Shown: positions 43,540 through 51,338 of the stretch, piece after piece
Layout of the letters: the number at the start of each line of letters is the position of its first letter
Position numbering within the stretch: position 1 is the stretch's first letter
Origin: Acidobacteriota bacterium
GTDB taxonomy: Bacteria; Acidobacteriota; Thermoanaerobaculia; Multivoradales; Multivoraceae
DNA length: 64,000 nt
Assembly (NCBI GenBank): GCA_028877275.1
Contig: JAPPFP010000024.1
Coordinates: 80,359-144,358, forward strand
Direction of reading: 5' to 3'
The notes under the pieces: generated by a model
What the model was told of the DNA's origin: nothing
Database searches by the model: none
What the model saw: only the letters and a program-made list of their open reading frames with translations
Position numbers and translations under genes: made by a program

Positions 43540-44101
43540 ACAACCTTCGGAAAACGAAGAAGCCCTAGAGGGACAGCTTCGGGAGTCCTTTGGGCGCGTA
43601 GTGTACTCGCACAAGACCCACGAAAAGACTGCCGACCTACTGCTGGAGAAGCTGGCGCGGATAAAGCTCTCGCAAGTCGTCCTATCGGCAATCACAGCCG
43701 GTGGATGTGTCGCCACTATCTTTGGCGCTGGGAAGGTTGGGGCCTCCATTGCGGCGCTGGTGTCGACTGGCCTGCTCGGATTGAATCTTTACACGAAAGA
43801 CCGCGACCTGGGCGAGCTGGCGCAGAAGCACAGACGAATCGGATCGGATCTCTGGGCGATAAGGGAGAAGTACCTTTCCCTTATCGCTGACCTGCGAATC
43901 GGGAATCAGCCCATGGAGCGGCTGCAGGTCAGGCGCGACCGGCTAGTGGACGAGCTGCAGACGATCTATAGAGGCGCTCCAAGCACCAACGCAAGAGCGT
44001 ACCGGAAGGCTCAAGAGGGGCTCCAGCAGCAGGATGAAATGACCTTCTCGGACGAGGAGATCAACGCCTTCTTGCCGGAGGAGCTCAGGAAGGGGGGCTA
44101 G
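43517..44101 (+). CDS. SLATT-domain membrane effector of CBASS-like pair
   Basis: 194 aa from a TTG with GGAGG 7 nt upstream, inside the end of the nucleotidyltransferase gene. Two hydrophobic segments, KLSQVVLSAITAGGCVATIF and ASIAALVSTGLLGLNLY, followed by a helical region (KHRRIGSDLWAIREKYLSLI), give the SLATT arrangement that is thought to sense nucleotide signals and open pores. SMODS genes often pair with SLATT genes. It would cause abortive membrane damage on infection. Converges 3 nt from the reverse transcriptase stop. Confidence 0.8.
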   Translation: MALHSRTRQPSENEEALEGQLRESFGRVVYSHKTHEKTADLLLEKLARIKLSQVVLSAITAGGCVATIFGAGKVGASIAALVSTGLLGLNLYTKDRDLGELAQKHRRIGSDLWAIREKYLSLIADLRIGNQPMERLQVRRDRLVDELQTIYRGAPSTNARAYRKAQEGLQQQDEMTFSDEEINAFLPEELRKGG

Positions 44102-44104
44102 CGG

Positions 44105-47100
44105 CTAGCGGCCTCGTCGGCCGCGGTAGCCGGCCGGTGGGGCCTTCCAAGCCGCCTTCCTCTCCTCCACAAGGCGCTGCTTCACCTCGTCTGGTTGTGA
44201 CGCGTCCCGTTCGTCCAGATACTGTGTGACGTTCGGAATCTCGAAGAATGCCACGGTCGCTTGCTCTCCCCCGTGTAGGTGTAGGACACGGCGTTTGTAG
44301 TCTTTGCCGTGAGGCACGTAGACGCTGCTTCCCCCGAACTCGCCGTTGTTGGCGACTATCACCATCTGGAACATGTGGTAGTTGAGAGCTACTGCGAGGT
44401 TGTCGAATGTCTTCACATCCTGGTTTAGCGCTGGAACCGCGTACACATCGGCGCGATCACGCAAATCTGCGGCGATGCTGAGGTCTGTTGCGTCAAAGCA
44501 AACCGACGCGCTTAGCCGAAGGCCGCCCTCGGGGTCCAGGATGCTCGGCAAGGTGATGACCCATTGACATGGCCGGTAGGGCATGATTGGGCGCACGTTC
44601 TCAGCCAGTCTGCGTTCTCCGGCCATGAGATGCTGCTTCCCCTGCCTTCGCTGCCAGAAGTGCCAGCCAGTCGGGCTTTGTTCTGGAATCAACCAAACTG
44701 CCGTGTTGACTAAGCCACCGGCTTCGGCAAGGTCTTCGTACGTGACGCCTGCGAGGACAATCGTCTTGAAGGCTCGTGCAAAGGGCACCAAACAGCTCTT
44801 CAGATCGTCAGGATGGACTGCCAGTTCGGGGAGGATCAACCAGTCCAGGCGTGCGCACTCTTCGTCTCGATGAGTTTCTCTCAGGCGAAGCGCTTCGCGT
44901 ACGTGGGCGAGGACTTGCGTCAAGTGGTTCCGATGTCGGGCCCGGTATGTCGGGAGGTCAAGGGTGAGATCATCTCCGGCTTTGAGGTCGTCTTGACGCG
45001 GCAGAACCGATTGGGCGACGCAGACTCTGAGAGAAGGTTCATAGTCAATCAGCTTCGCCGAAGCAGTCATCGACAGGAACTGCGTGTTCGAAGCTGAGCC
45101 GACATCCTTCTCTAGGTCCTCGAGACGTTGCTCAACATGCCGCCTGGTCGCCGGAATCCCTTGGTCAACGATGCGGCTGTGATGGTCCTCGATACGGCCG
45201 GGCCACCGAAGCAGTGCCGACAGAAACCACTCGAACCAGTCGGTGACGGGCAGCCAGTCGCCTCCGAAGGCGGAGAGACCGTTGAAGTTCCCGTACTTTC
45301 GTTGTAGCCAGTGGCTCGTTGCCGATCTGTAGAAGGACGACGTTGCTCTCTCTCCCGACCTTCGCGTGTTCGACGTGTGGTCGATGCTCCCGGTCATGGC
45401 AAACCGGAGCAGGTAGCCGACTTGGAACCTCCAATGAACGTTGGAGTCGCAAGACCAGTCCGGTGGATCAAAGTGCGGGAGCGTGCGATAGCGGGAACTG
45501 TTCCGCACCGTCACGCGCCGGATTGACGAGCGAGGCCCGGGCCCGTCGGCCTGATTGGGGTCGCCTTCCACCACGACTTGCCAGGGCGGAAGAGCGCCTT
45601 GGAAATCCGCGACCTCAAGTTGCTTGAGCAACTCGGACGCTAGGCGCAGCATTGTCGGTTCATCGCGGGACAACTTCCCAGTCATCACTAGGGTGGCTAG
45701 CGAGCCAGTTGCAAACCTGGAGTGATCGACAAGGAGTCTCCGAGCGAGAGGGACAAGGCCATCGGCCCGAGGACGCTCCGGGCCGCGGAGGATCTCCGAA
45801 GCAAGTGATGGGTCGTGGGCGGCCATGGCTTCAAGCCGACGGCGCGTCAGCTGGCTCTCTATGAGTTTCTTCGTGTCGCTGTGGGGGAAGCAGCGGTCCA
45901 AGGTAATCGCGTACTTAGCGAAGTCGTTAGCGGGTAGCGTGCGAGACCGTCTTCTGAGAACCTGTGCTATCTCAGCGTAGTGAGTAGGTAGGCCTTCGGT
46001 CATGGCGTGACTGAACTCGGCGTCATCGGGCCGATACCCGATCAGGAGCAACATGGCCTGCTGCCTGAGATACCAAGGGAGGCCTTTCGCTTCTTGAGCC
46101 AAGATCGCCATCGCTTCCTGCGCTAACAAGTCTCGATACTGGCCTAGGTTGATCTCGGGAGGTAGCGAATCGCTCCTGTAAGCGAGACCGGTGCGAGTCG
46201 CACCCGCGCGGAGAATCTCCGCGAGGCAGTACCAGGCAACGCGTGCCGCCGCGTCGTCCTTGACCTGCTCTTGGGTCCACTCCCGGAGCAATCGAAGCAC
46301 ACCATCGAGAAGGTCGGGGTCGGGCCAGAGATCCAACCCTGACAGGAGAACGCGGACGTTGGATGGGTCATGGACCCACATCTCGACGAGCCCAAGGGCG
46401 AAGGCCTTTGTCGATTCGTCGAGTTCCTGTCGGGTTCTTGGTCTGGTACCTAGGCCGGTGCGCTCATCCGGCTCCAGGAAACCCGCTTCCGGTAACAGCG
46501 GGCGGACGTCGCGCACCACGGTGCGAAAGCGAGCGGCTCCGAATCGGGCGGCTGTTGGTTCCGGGACGTCCGGTTTCGGTGCGTACGCCCATTTACTCTC
46601 GTCCTCTCTTCGGGTGAAGCCGCGCCTCAGGTTCAGTAGGCTCTCAATACTCTCAAGGACTTCGGTTCCCTCCCAAGCTGTAAAGCCACCGGAAACACGT
46701 GTCTGGATCCGGTTCATTCTCTGGCTTCTCCGAACTGTCGCCTTCTCGGCGCCGCCGTACTCGATGACTTCCATCTTCTCGTCGTTGCACCTGAGTTCGT
46801 GGCTAGGATCGACATTCGCCAGGAGTTGAGTAAGCCACTTCCTCGCCTTGCACTTGACCGTTGTGGCGTCGCCGTTGCTCGTGGCAACGATGCGAATGTC
46901 GTCCACATACCTACACACATCGTAGACGCACAGCCCGTCGATACTGTCGGAGTAACTCTCTCGCATCTTCTCGTCAAGTTCCAGCAGGGCCACGTTCGCC
47001 CAGAAGCCCGCTGACGCGAGGCCCTGCGGAAGGGCGATCCTCGAGTAACCGTTGATCTCGGCGATTCGGGCGTAGGCGTCTGCTTCCTCTCGGTCGCTCC

Positions 47101-47911
47101 TGCACCAACTCCAGGAAAGTGCCCTTGTCGCGAAATCAAAGAACCGCTCGTCATCCCCCGGCCTCCGCATTCTCGCGAGGGACCGGGCCAGGAACTCGGG
47201 CCGAACCCGGTCGTAGAAGCGCGATAGGTCACAGTGGATGATGAAGGTCTTCGTTCCCACTTCCTGTCGACTGCACTGCTCTGCAACGACGCTCGAACGC
47301 TTGACGAACGTCCTGTAGTCAGTGAAGTAACTTCGGTAGAGATTGACCGAGCCCCAGCGATGCTGCAGACGACTTGGGCTTGAGGCGCAGAGCAGTCGAT
47401 GCCCATACGACGTAACGTTGCGGCGGTGTGGCTCATCCAGAGCCGTTGCTGGGTCCTTCTGCTCAGTTTCTACTCGGTCAGCTAGACAGAGGAGCAGTGC
47501 TGTGGCTACTACTTGGTCGCGAAGACTTACGTGAGCCAAAGGGCGTAGATTGAACGCCGGCCCTTTGTTGGCTGCCTCTTTCTCCGAGCAGGAATCCCCA
47601 TCAGGAAACCTCGGACGCCAGACCTCCTTGCCTTCTTCGACCCGCACCCACCAGTCCTGCGACTTGGGTGCAGGTACGAGTCTTAGTGGATCGGTCGTCC
47701 ACTCCTCGGGCGCCTCTAGTTGGTGCCGGATGTCGCTCAGGAACTCCTGGATGCCAACTGCGGTGAGATCTAGCTCAAGCGGGTCACTGAACCAGTTGCG
47801 AGCGCGAATGTAGGCCGCGCTCTTCTTCCAAGCCTGAACTAGGACAAACTCCTCGCGGAGTAGATCGAGGTTCGGCCCGAGCCGCTTTGGCGGCCACGAC
47901 TCTTGCTCCAC
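44105..47911 (-). CDS. Reverse transcriptase-nitrilase fusion, DRT type 1-like
   Basis: 1268 aa from a GTG with a weak upstream GAGACC. The reverse transcriptase (about 120-430) has IIHCDLSRFYDRV (Asp near 228), ALPQGLASAGF (295-301) and CRYVDDIRIVA (YVDD 335-338). Residues about 430-950 are helical and lack a known domain. Residues 961-1250 are a carbon-nitrogen hydrolase with Glu1029 (LPELAVHP), Lys1092 (GKQHLM) and Cys1138 (SVCFDATD), so the triad looks intact. This matches UG1/DRT1 antiphage reverse transcriptases with a nitrilase. It is convergent with the SLATT gene. Confidence 0.85.
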   Translation of the reverse strand: MEQESWPPKRLGPNLDLLREEFVLVQAWKKSAAYIRARNWFSDPLELDLTAVGIQEFLSDIRHQLEAPEEWTTDPLRLVPAPKSQDWWVRVEEGKEVWRPRFPDGDSCSEKEAANKGPAFNLRPLAHVSLRDQVVATALLLCLADRVETEQKDPATALDEPHRRNVTSYGHRLLCASSPSRLQHRWGSVNLYRSYFTDYRTFVKRSSVVAEQCSRQEVGTKTFIIHCDLSRFYDRVRPEFLARSLARMRRPGDDERFFDFATRALSWSWCRSDREEADAYARIAEINGYSRIALPQGLASAGFWANVALLELDEKMRESYSDSIDGLCVYDVCRYVDDIRIVATSNGDATTVKCKARKWLTQLLANVDPSHELRCNDEKMEVIEYGGAEKATVRRSQRMNRIQTRVSGGFTAWEGTEVLESIESLLNLRRGFTRREDESKWAYAPKPDVPEPTAARFGAARFRTVVRDVRPLLPEAGFLEPDERTGLGTRPRTRQELDESTKAFALGLVEMWVHDPSNVRVLLSGLDLWPDPDLLDGVLRLLREWTQEQVKDDAAARVAWYCLAEILRAGATRTGLAYRSDSLPPEINLGQYRDLLAQEAMAILAQEAKGLPWYLRQQAMLLLIGYRPDDAEFSHAMTEGLPTHYAEIAQVLRRRSRTLPANDFAKYAITLDRCFPHSDTKKLIESQLTRRRLEAMAAHDPSLASEILRGPERPRADGLVPLARRLLVDHSRFATGSLATLVMTGKLSRDEPTMLRLASELLKQLEVADFQGALPPWQVVVEGDPNQADGPGPRSSIRRVTVRNSSRYRTLPHFDPPDWSCDSNVHWRFQVGYLLRFAMTGSIDHTSNTRRSGERATSSFYRSATSHWLQRKYGNFNGLSAFGGDWLPVTDWFEWFLSALLRWPGRIEDHHSRIVDQGIPATRRHVEQRLEDLEKDVGSASNTQFLSMTASAKLIDYEPSLRVCVAQSVLPRQDDLKAGDDLTLDLPTYRARHRNHLTQVLAHVREALRLRETHRDEECARLDWLILPELAVHPDDLKSCLVPFARAFKTIVLAGVTYEDLAEAGGLVNTAVWLIPEQSPTGWHFWQRRQGKQHLMAGERRLAENVRPIMPYRPCQWVITLPSILDPEGGLRLSASVCFDATDLSIAADLRDRADVYAVPALNQDVKTFDNLAVALNYHMFQMVIVANNGEFGGSSVYVPHGKDYKRRVLHLHGGEQATVAFFEIPNVTQYLDERDASQPDEVKQRLVEERKAAWKAPPAGYRGRRGR

Positions 47912-47921
47912 GCTTCGGGTC

Positions 47922-48260
47922 TCACGCGCCCAGGTGGAACTCGTGTAGGCTGCGACCTAGCCACCTTAGGGGTGTGCTCTCTTCCGCGACTCTTGCCTTC
48001 TGATCGTCCGTTTGGCCACCAGTGCGCTGGGCGAGGAGGCACCGGTGGCCGTGCTTGACCGCGAGCTTGCGAGCATGGAGCTGAGTCTCAGCCGGGGCTT
48101 CTGCGTGCTCGACGAACTGCCAGTCGACCTGCACCAACTCTAGCCGGCCGGCCTCCTTGTCGTCGCGTGGAGCTCCGTTGGCGATGATTCCGCGGCGGTT
48201 GCGGATCCGGGCGAGCATGCCGCCGCGGGGGATGTCCGTGCTTGTTGCTGTCTGCTGCAT
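47922..48260 (-). pseudogene. Possible remnant of a helicase gene
   Basis: 112-codon frame on the minus strand, beginning about 35 nt before the VapBC promoter region. Its N-terminal MLARIRNRRGII and RLELVQVDWQ resemble, from memory, the beginning of SNF2-type helicases such as DISARM DrmD. The frame then loses resemblance and no helicase motif follows. If correct it is the stump of a decayed defence gene; it may equally be a chance frame. Confidence 0.25.
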
Positions 48261-48444
48261 ACCCCTCTTGCTGGCCCGATCCTCTCGTGCCGCCCGCTGG
48301 CGGAGATCTGTCCCGTGTCAAGTTCTGTTGACGGATTCCGGGGAGTGTATGCGAGCTGGAGGACGATCGGAACTCCGAGGTTGCAGCTGTCCCGACTCCA
48401 AGGTTCTAGACAAGCACAGGCCGGAGCGTCGCGGGTCCGACTGG

Positions 48445-48467
48445 GTGGTATATCCCGTGGTATATCC
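48445..48467 (+). promoter_or_regulatory. Direct repeat upstream of vapBC, putative operator
   Basis: GTGGTATATCC occurs at 48445-48455 and again at 48457-48467, a 12-bp period. The core is near-palindromic. About 45 nt separate it from the vapB start. VapB-type antitoxins usually repress such operators; binding is inferred. Confidence 0.4.
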
Positions 48468-48511
48468 TTGGTGCTCGGGTGCCCGGAGACCGACCACGAC
48501 GGAGGAGAACC

Positions 48512-48754
48512 ATGAACAAGGAGCCGGACTACAGGGGAGTCGCCAAGGTGTTCTGGAGCGGCCGCAGTCAGGCGGTACGGCTTCCGGCAGCGTGCCGGTT
48601 CGAGACCTCTGAAGTGGACGTCATCAAGGAAGGCGACCGGCTCACGCTGCTTCCGCGCGGGAAGAACTGGGGTGCGTACTTCGACTCGAAGTCCCGCGGG
48701 AGTCTTCCGGCGCGCAGCCAGCCGCCGCTCGAGGAGCGGGACCGTCTCCGCTGA
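48512..48754 (+). CDS. vapB: VapB-like antitoxin
   Basis: 80 aa with GGAGGAG upstream of the ATG. It has the AbrB/SpoVT swapped-hairpin pattern AKVFWSGRSQAVRLPAACRF followed by EVDVIKEGDRLTLLPRG, typical of VapB antitoxins. The C-terminal tail would wrap the toxin. It overlaps vapC by 1 nt (TGATG). It binds its own promoter in related systems. Confidence 0.88.
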   Translation: MNKEPDYRGVAKVFWSGRSQAVRLPAACRFETSEVDVIKEGDRLTLLPRGKNWGAYFDSKSRGSLPARSQPPLEERDRLR

Positions 48755-49161
48755 TGTACATGCTGGACACGGACATGTGCATCTACCTGATCAATGAACG
48801 CGATCAGGCACTGAGGCAGAAGTTCGAGGAGAACGCTTCCAGCGTGTGTGTCTCCTCCATCACCTACGCGGAACTCTGCTTCGGCGTGGCCCACTCGGCG
48901 CGGGTTGAAGAGAACCAGCAGGAGCTTCAGGCCTTCTGTCTCGATCTCGACACTCTTCCGTTCGACACCGAAGCTGGCGTTCACTACGGGCGGATCCGTC
49001 AGGAGCTGGCACGACGCGGCCAGACGATAGGCGCGAACGACCTTCTGATTGCAGCCCACGCCAGCAGCGCTGACGCCACTCTGGTCACGAACAACGAGAG
49101 AGAGTTTGGCCGCGTGCCCGGCCTGCGTGTCGAGAATTGGCTGGCAGGGCTGTCCCGCTGA
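48754..49161 (+). CDS. vapC: VapC-like PIN-domain RNase toxin
   Basis: 135 aa. YMLDTDMCIYLIN supplies the first acidic residue of the PIN site, ITYAELCFGV the second, and IGANDLLIAAHA and TNNEREFGRVPGL the later ones, so all four are present. It is an Mg-dependent RNase that in relatives cuts initiator tRNA or rRNA. Right-hand edge of the defence island, 3 nt from the convergent glycosyltransferase gene. Confidence 0.92.
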   Translation: MYMLDTDMCIYLINERDQALRQKFEENASSVCVSSITYAELCFGVAHSARVEENQQELQAFCLDLDTLPFDTEAGVHYGRIRQELARRGQTIGANDLLIAAHASSADATLVTNNEREFGRVPGLRVENWLAGLSR

Positions 49162-49164
49162 GGC

Positions 49165-51309
49165 TCAAACAGCCTGGGATCGGCGGCCGAACACCACGGC
49201 GCCCACGATCAGGATCGCAGCCGCCGCGTAGGGCAGCGCCAGCAGGCGGACGATCACCGGGACATGCGCCATCGTGTGGGCGGAGAAGACGACGAACCAC
49301 GCGGGAACGCACCAGCCGGCGGCGAGGATGCCGAGCCAGCGCCAGGGCTCTTCCAGGGAACGCCGCTTGCTCAGGACGAAGAGGGTCGCGGCGATCAGGG
49401 TCAGCGCCGCGCCGCCGAGCAGGACGACGGCGACCGCGGTCGAGCCGAAGCCGACAGTGCCCAGGTTGTCTCCGACCCGCTGGAGGAACCTCTCCACGGT
49501 GGGGCGGGAGGCGTAGAAGGGGTCGATCTCCGGGTGGATCGAGCTGCGGGGCGCTCCGTAGAGGCGGTGCGTGAGCTGGTCCCAGAACTTGAACAGCACC
49601 GGCTCCTGGAACACGAACTCGGCGATCACGACGCGGAGCAGGAAGACGGCGCTCAGGCAACTGACGTAGGCGCCGCCGCAGCGCAGGTAGAGGGCGCGCC
49701 ACCAGTCGCGCGCGACCGCGACCGTGGCCTGCGCCGGGGGCGGCGCCGTGGCGAGCGCGAGGAGCACGCAGGCCAGGCCGATCAGGGCGCTGCCGAAGAG
49801 GAGTTCGTGGTAGGCGATCGCGGCGCCGAATCCGGCAAAGAGGAGGATCTGGGGTCCGGGCTTCCAGTTGGCGATTCCGAGTACCGGCACGGCGATCAGC
49901 AGGGCGAGAGTCAACACGTTCGAGGCGCCGGTGGTGAAGCTCCCCGCGCGACGGTCCAGGTCGAGGAACAGGAAGAGGCAGAGGAAGAGCGCGGCCAGGG
50001 CCAACGCCTGGAAGAGGTTCTCGCGCCATCGCTTCGAGTCGCCGGTACCCTCGTGGGAATCGCTTTCGGGCTCGCCCCTGATGAAGAGAAGGACCGCGCG
50101 CGCCGCCGCGGCGAAGAAGCCGAGGCCGAGCAGGCCGAACGTCAGCACCCTCAGCGTTCGCCTCAGGCCGTCGACGCCGAGCGGCGGCAGCAGCCACTGC
50201 AGCATCACGCGCTGGCCGGCCCAGTACTGGTGGTAGAAGACGGTCAGGTAGTCCGAATCGTCGACCGCGCCCTGGCTCAGGCGCTGCTCGAGGGCGTCGC
50301 AGGGGCGCTGGGGCCGGGTGTAGCGGTAAACGCGCCGGGGCGAGACGGTGCGCTCGACCCTCGTTCCGCCGCGGTCGAGCGTCATCAGGCTCAGCAGGCA
50401 GTCATTGAAGCGCTCGGCGGAGTCCTCGAGCGTGCGGGCGGGGTGCTCGAGCGAGGCCCGGAGGGCGTCGGCGACGGGCTCCGGATCGCCGCTAACCGCG
50501 AGCCAGTTCAGGGCCAGGAAGAAGGCGGTGGCGACGACCGTCACCGCGGCCACCAAGACGGCGGCCCGCAACCCGCCGAGGCGACGCTCACCGGCGGCCG
50601 CGGCAGGCGTCCAGAACAGCGTTCGGAGGATGCGGAGGCCGTCCCGAAAGGCGTGCAGCTTGCTTCGCGACCCTTGCGGGCGTGCGAAGTAGGGGCACTC
50701 GATCTCGTCCCAGGCCATTCCCGCCGACGCGGCGAACAGGGTCATCTCGGTCTCTACCTCGAAGCCGTCCGAGCGGGCGGGGAAGGCGTCGACGTACCGG
50801 CGGGAGAAGGCCCGGTAGCCGGAGAGCAGGTCCCGCACCGTCCGGTGGCAGCGCCACCAGGCGAGAAGGCTGAACAGCCGGTTGCCGAAGCGTCGGACCG
50901 TCGTGTAGGCGCCGGGCTCCGTGCTCCGGCGGACCGCCACGACCATGTCCAGATAGCGGCCGGCCAGGGTGGCCACGAGACGTTCCGCGCTGCCGGCGTC
51001 GTAGGTGCCGTCGCCGTCGGCGATCAGGTAGACGTCGGCGTCCACCTCCCGAAACAGGCGGCGGACGGCCCGGCCCTTGCCGCGTCGTTCCTCGACGATC
51101 ACTTCCGCGCCGGCTCTCCGGGCGGCTTCGGCCGTCAGGTCATCGGAGCCGTTGTCGCAGACGTAGACCGAGGCGCCAGGCAACGCGACCCGGAACTGGG
51201 ACACCACGCTGCCGATCGTCGCTTCTTCGTTGAGGCACGGCAGCAGGACCGCTACGCGCGCGGCGGGCCTCGTCGACGGAAGGTCCGTGTTGGATGGTGC
51301 GGGGCTCAA
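49165..51309 (-). CDS. GT2 glycosyltransferase fused to large membrane domain
   Basis: 714 aa from TTG. Residues about 15-235 are a dolichol-phosphate-type GT2 domain: VLLPCLNEEATIGSVV, CDNGSDDLT, YLIADGDGTYDAGS (the DGD/DxD sugar-nucleotide site) and SGYRAFSRRYVDAFP. From about 250 the protein has many hydrophobic segments. It may transfer a sugar to a lipid carrier and assemble surface glycans. No convincing -10 box or Shine-Dalgarno supports the start, so the N-terminus is uncertain. Confidence 0.78.
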   Translation of the reverse strand: MSPAPSNTDLPSTRPAARVAVLLPCLNEEATIGSVVSQFRVALPGASVYVCDNGSDDLTAEAARRAGAEVIVEERRGKGRAVRRLFREVDADVYLIADGDGTYDAGSAERLVATLAGRYLDMVVAVRRSTEPGAYTTVRRFGNRLFSLLAWWRCHRTVRDLLSGYRAFSRRYVDAFPARSDGFEVETEMTLFAASAGMAWDEIECPYFARPQGSRSKLHAFRDGLRILRTLFWTPAAAAGERRLGGLRAAVLVAAVTVVATAFFLALNWLAVSGDPEPVADALRASLEHPARTLEDSAERFNDCLLSLMTLDRGGTRVERTVSPRRVYRYTRPQRPCDALEQRLSQGAVDDSDYLTVFYHQYWAGQRVMLQWLLPPLGVDGLRRTLRVLTFGLLGLGFFAAAARAVLLFIRGEPESDSHEGTGDSKRWRENLFQALALAALFLCLFLFLDLDRRAGSFTTGASNVLTLALLIAVPVLGIANWKPGPQILLFAGFGAAIAYHELLFGSALIGLACVLLALATAPPPAQATVAVARDWWRALYLRCGGAYVSCLSAVFLLRVVIAEFVFQEPVLFKFWDQLTHRLYGAPRSSIHPEIDPFYASRPTVERFLQRVGDNLGTVGFGSTAVAVVLLGGAALTLIAATLFVLSKRRSLEEPWRWLGILAAGWCVPAWFVVFSAHTMAHVPVIVRLLALPYAAAAILIVGAVVFGRRSQAV

Positions 51310-51338
51310 GGACGCTGGCGGCTCGGGTGCGCTGGAGC

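Noticed and set aside
39363..49165. Prophage or integrative element boundaries
   Set aside because: No integrase, phage structural gene, tRNA or paired direct repeats were seen, so only a defence island is claimed.
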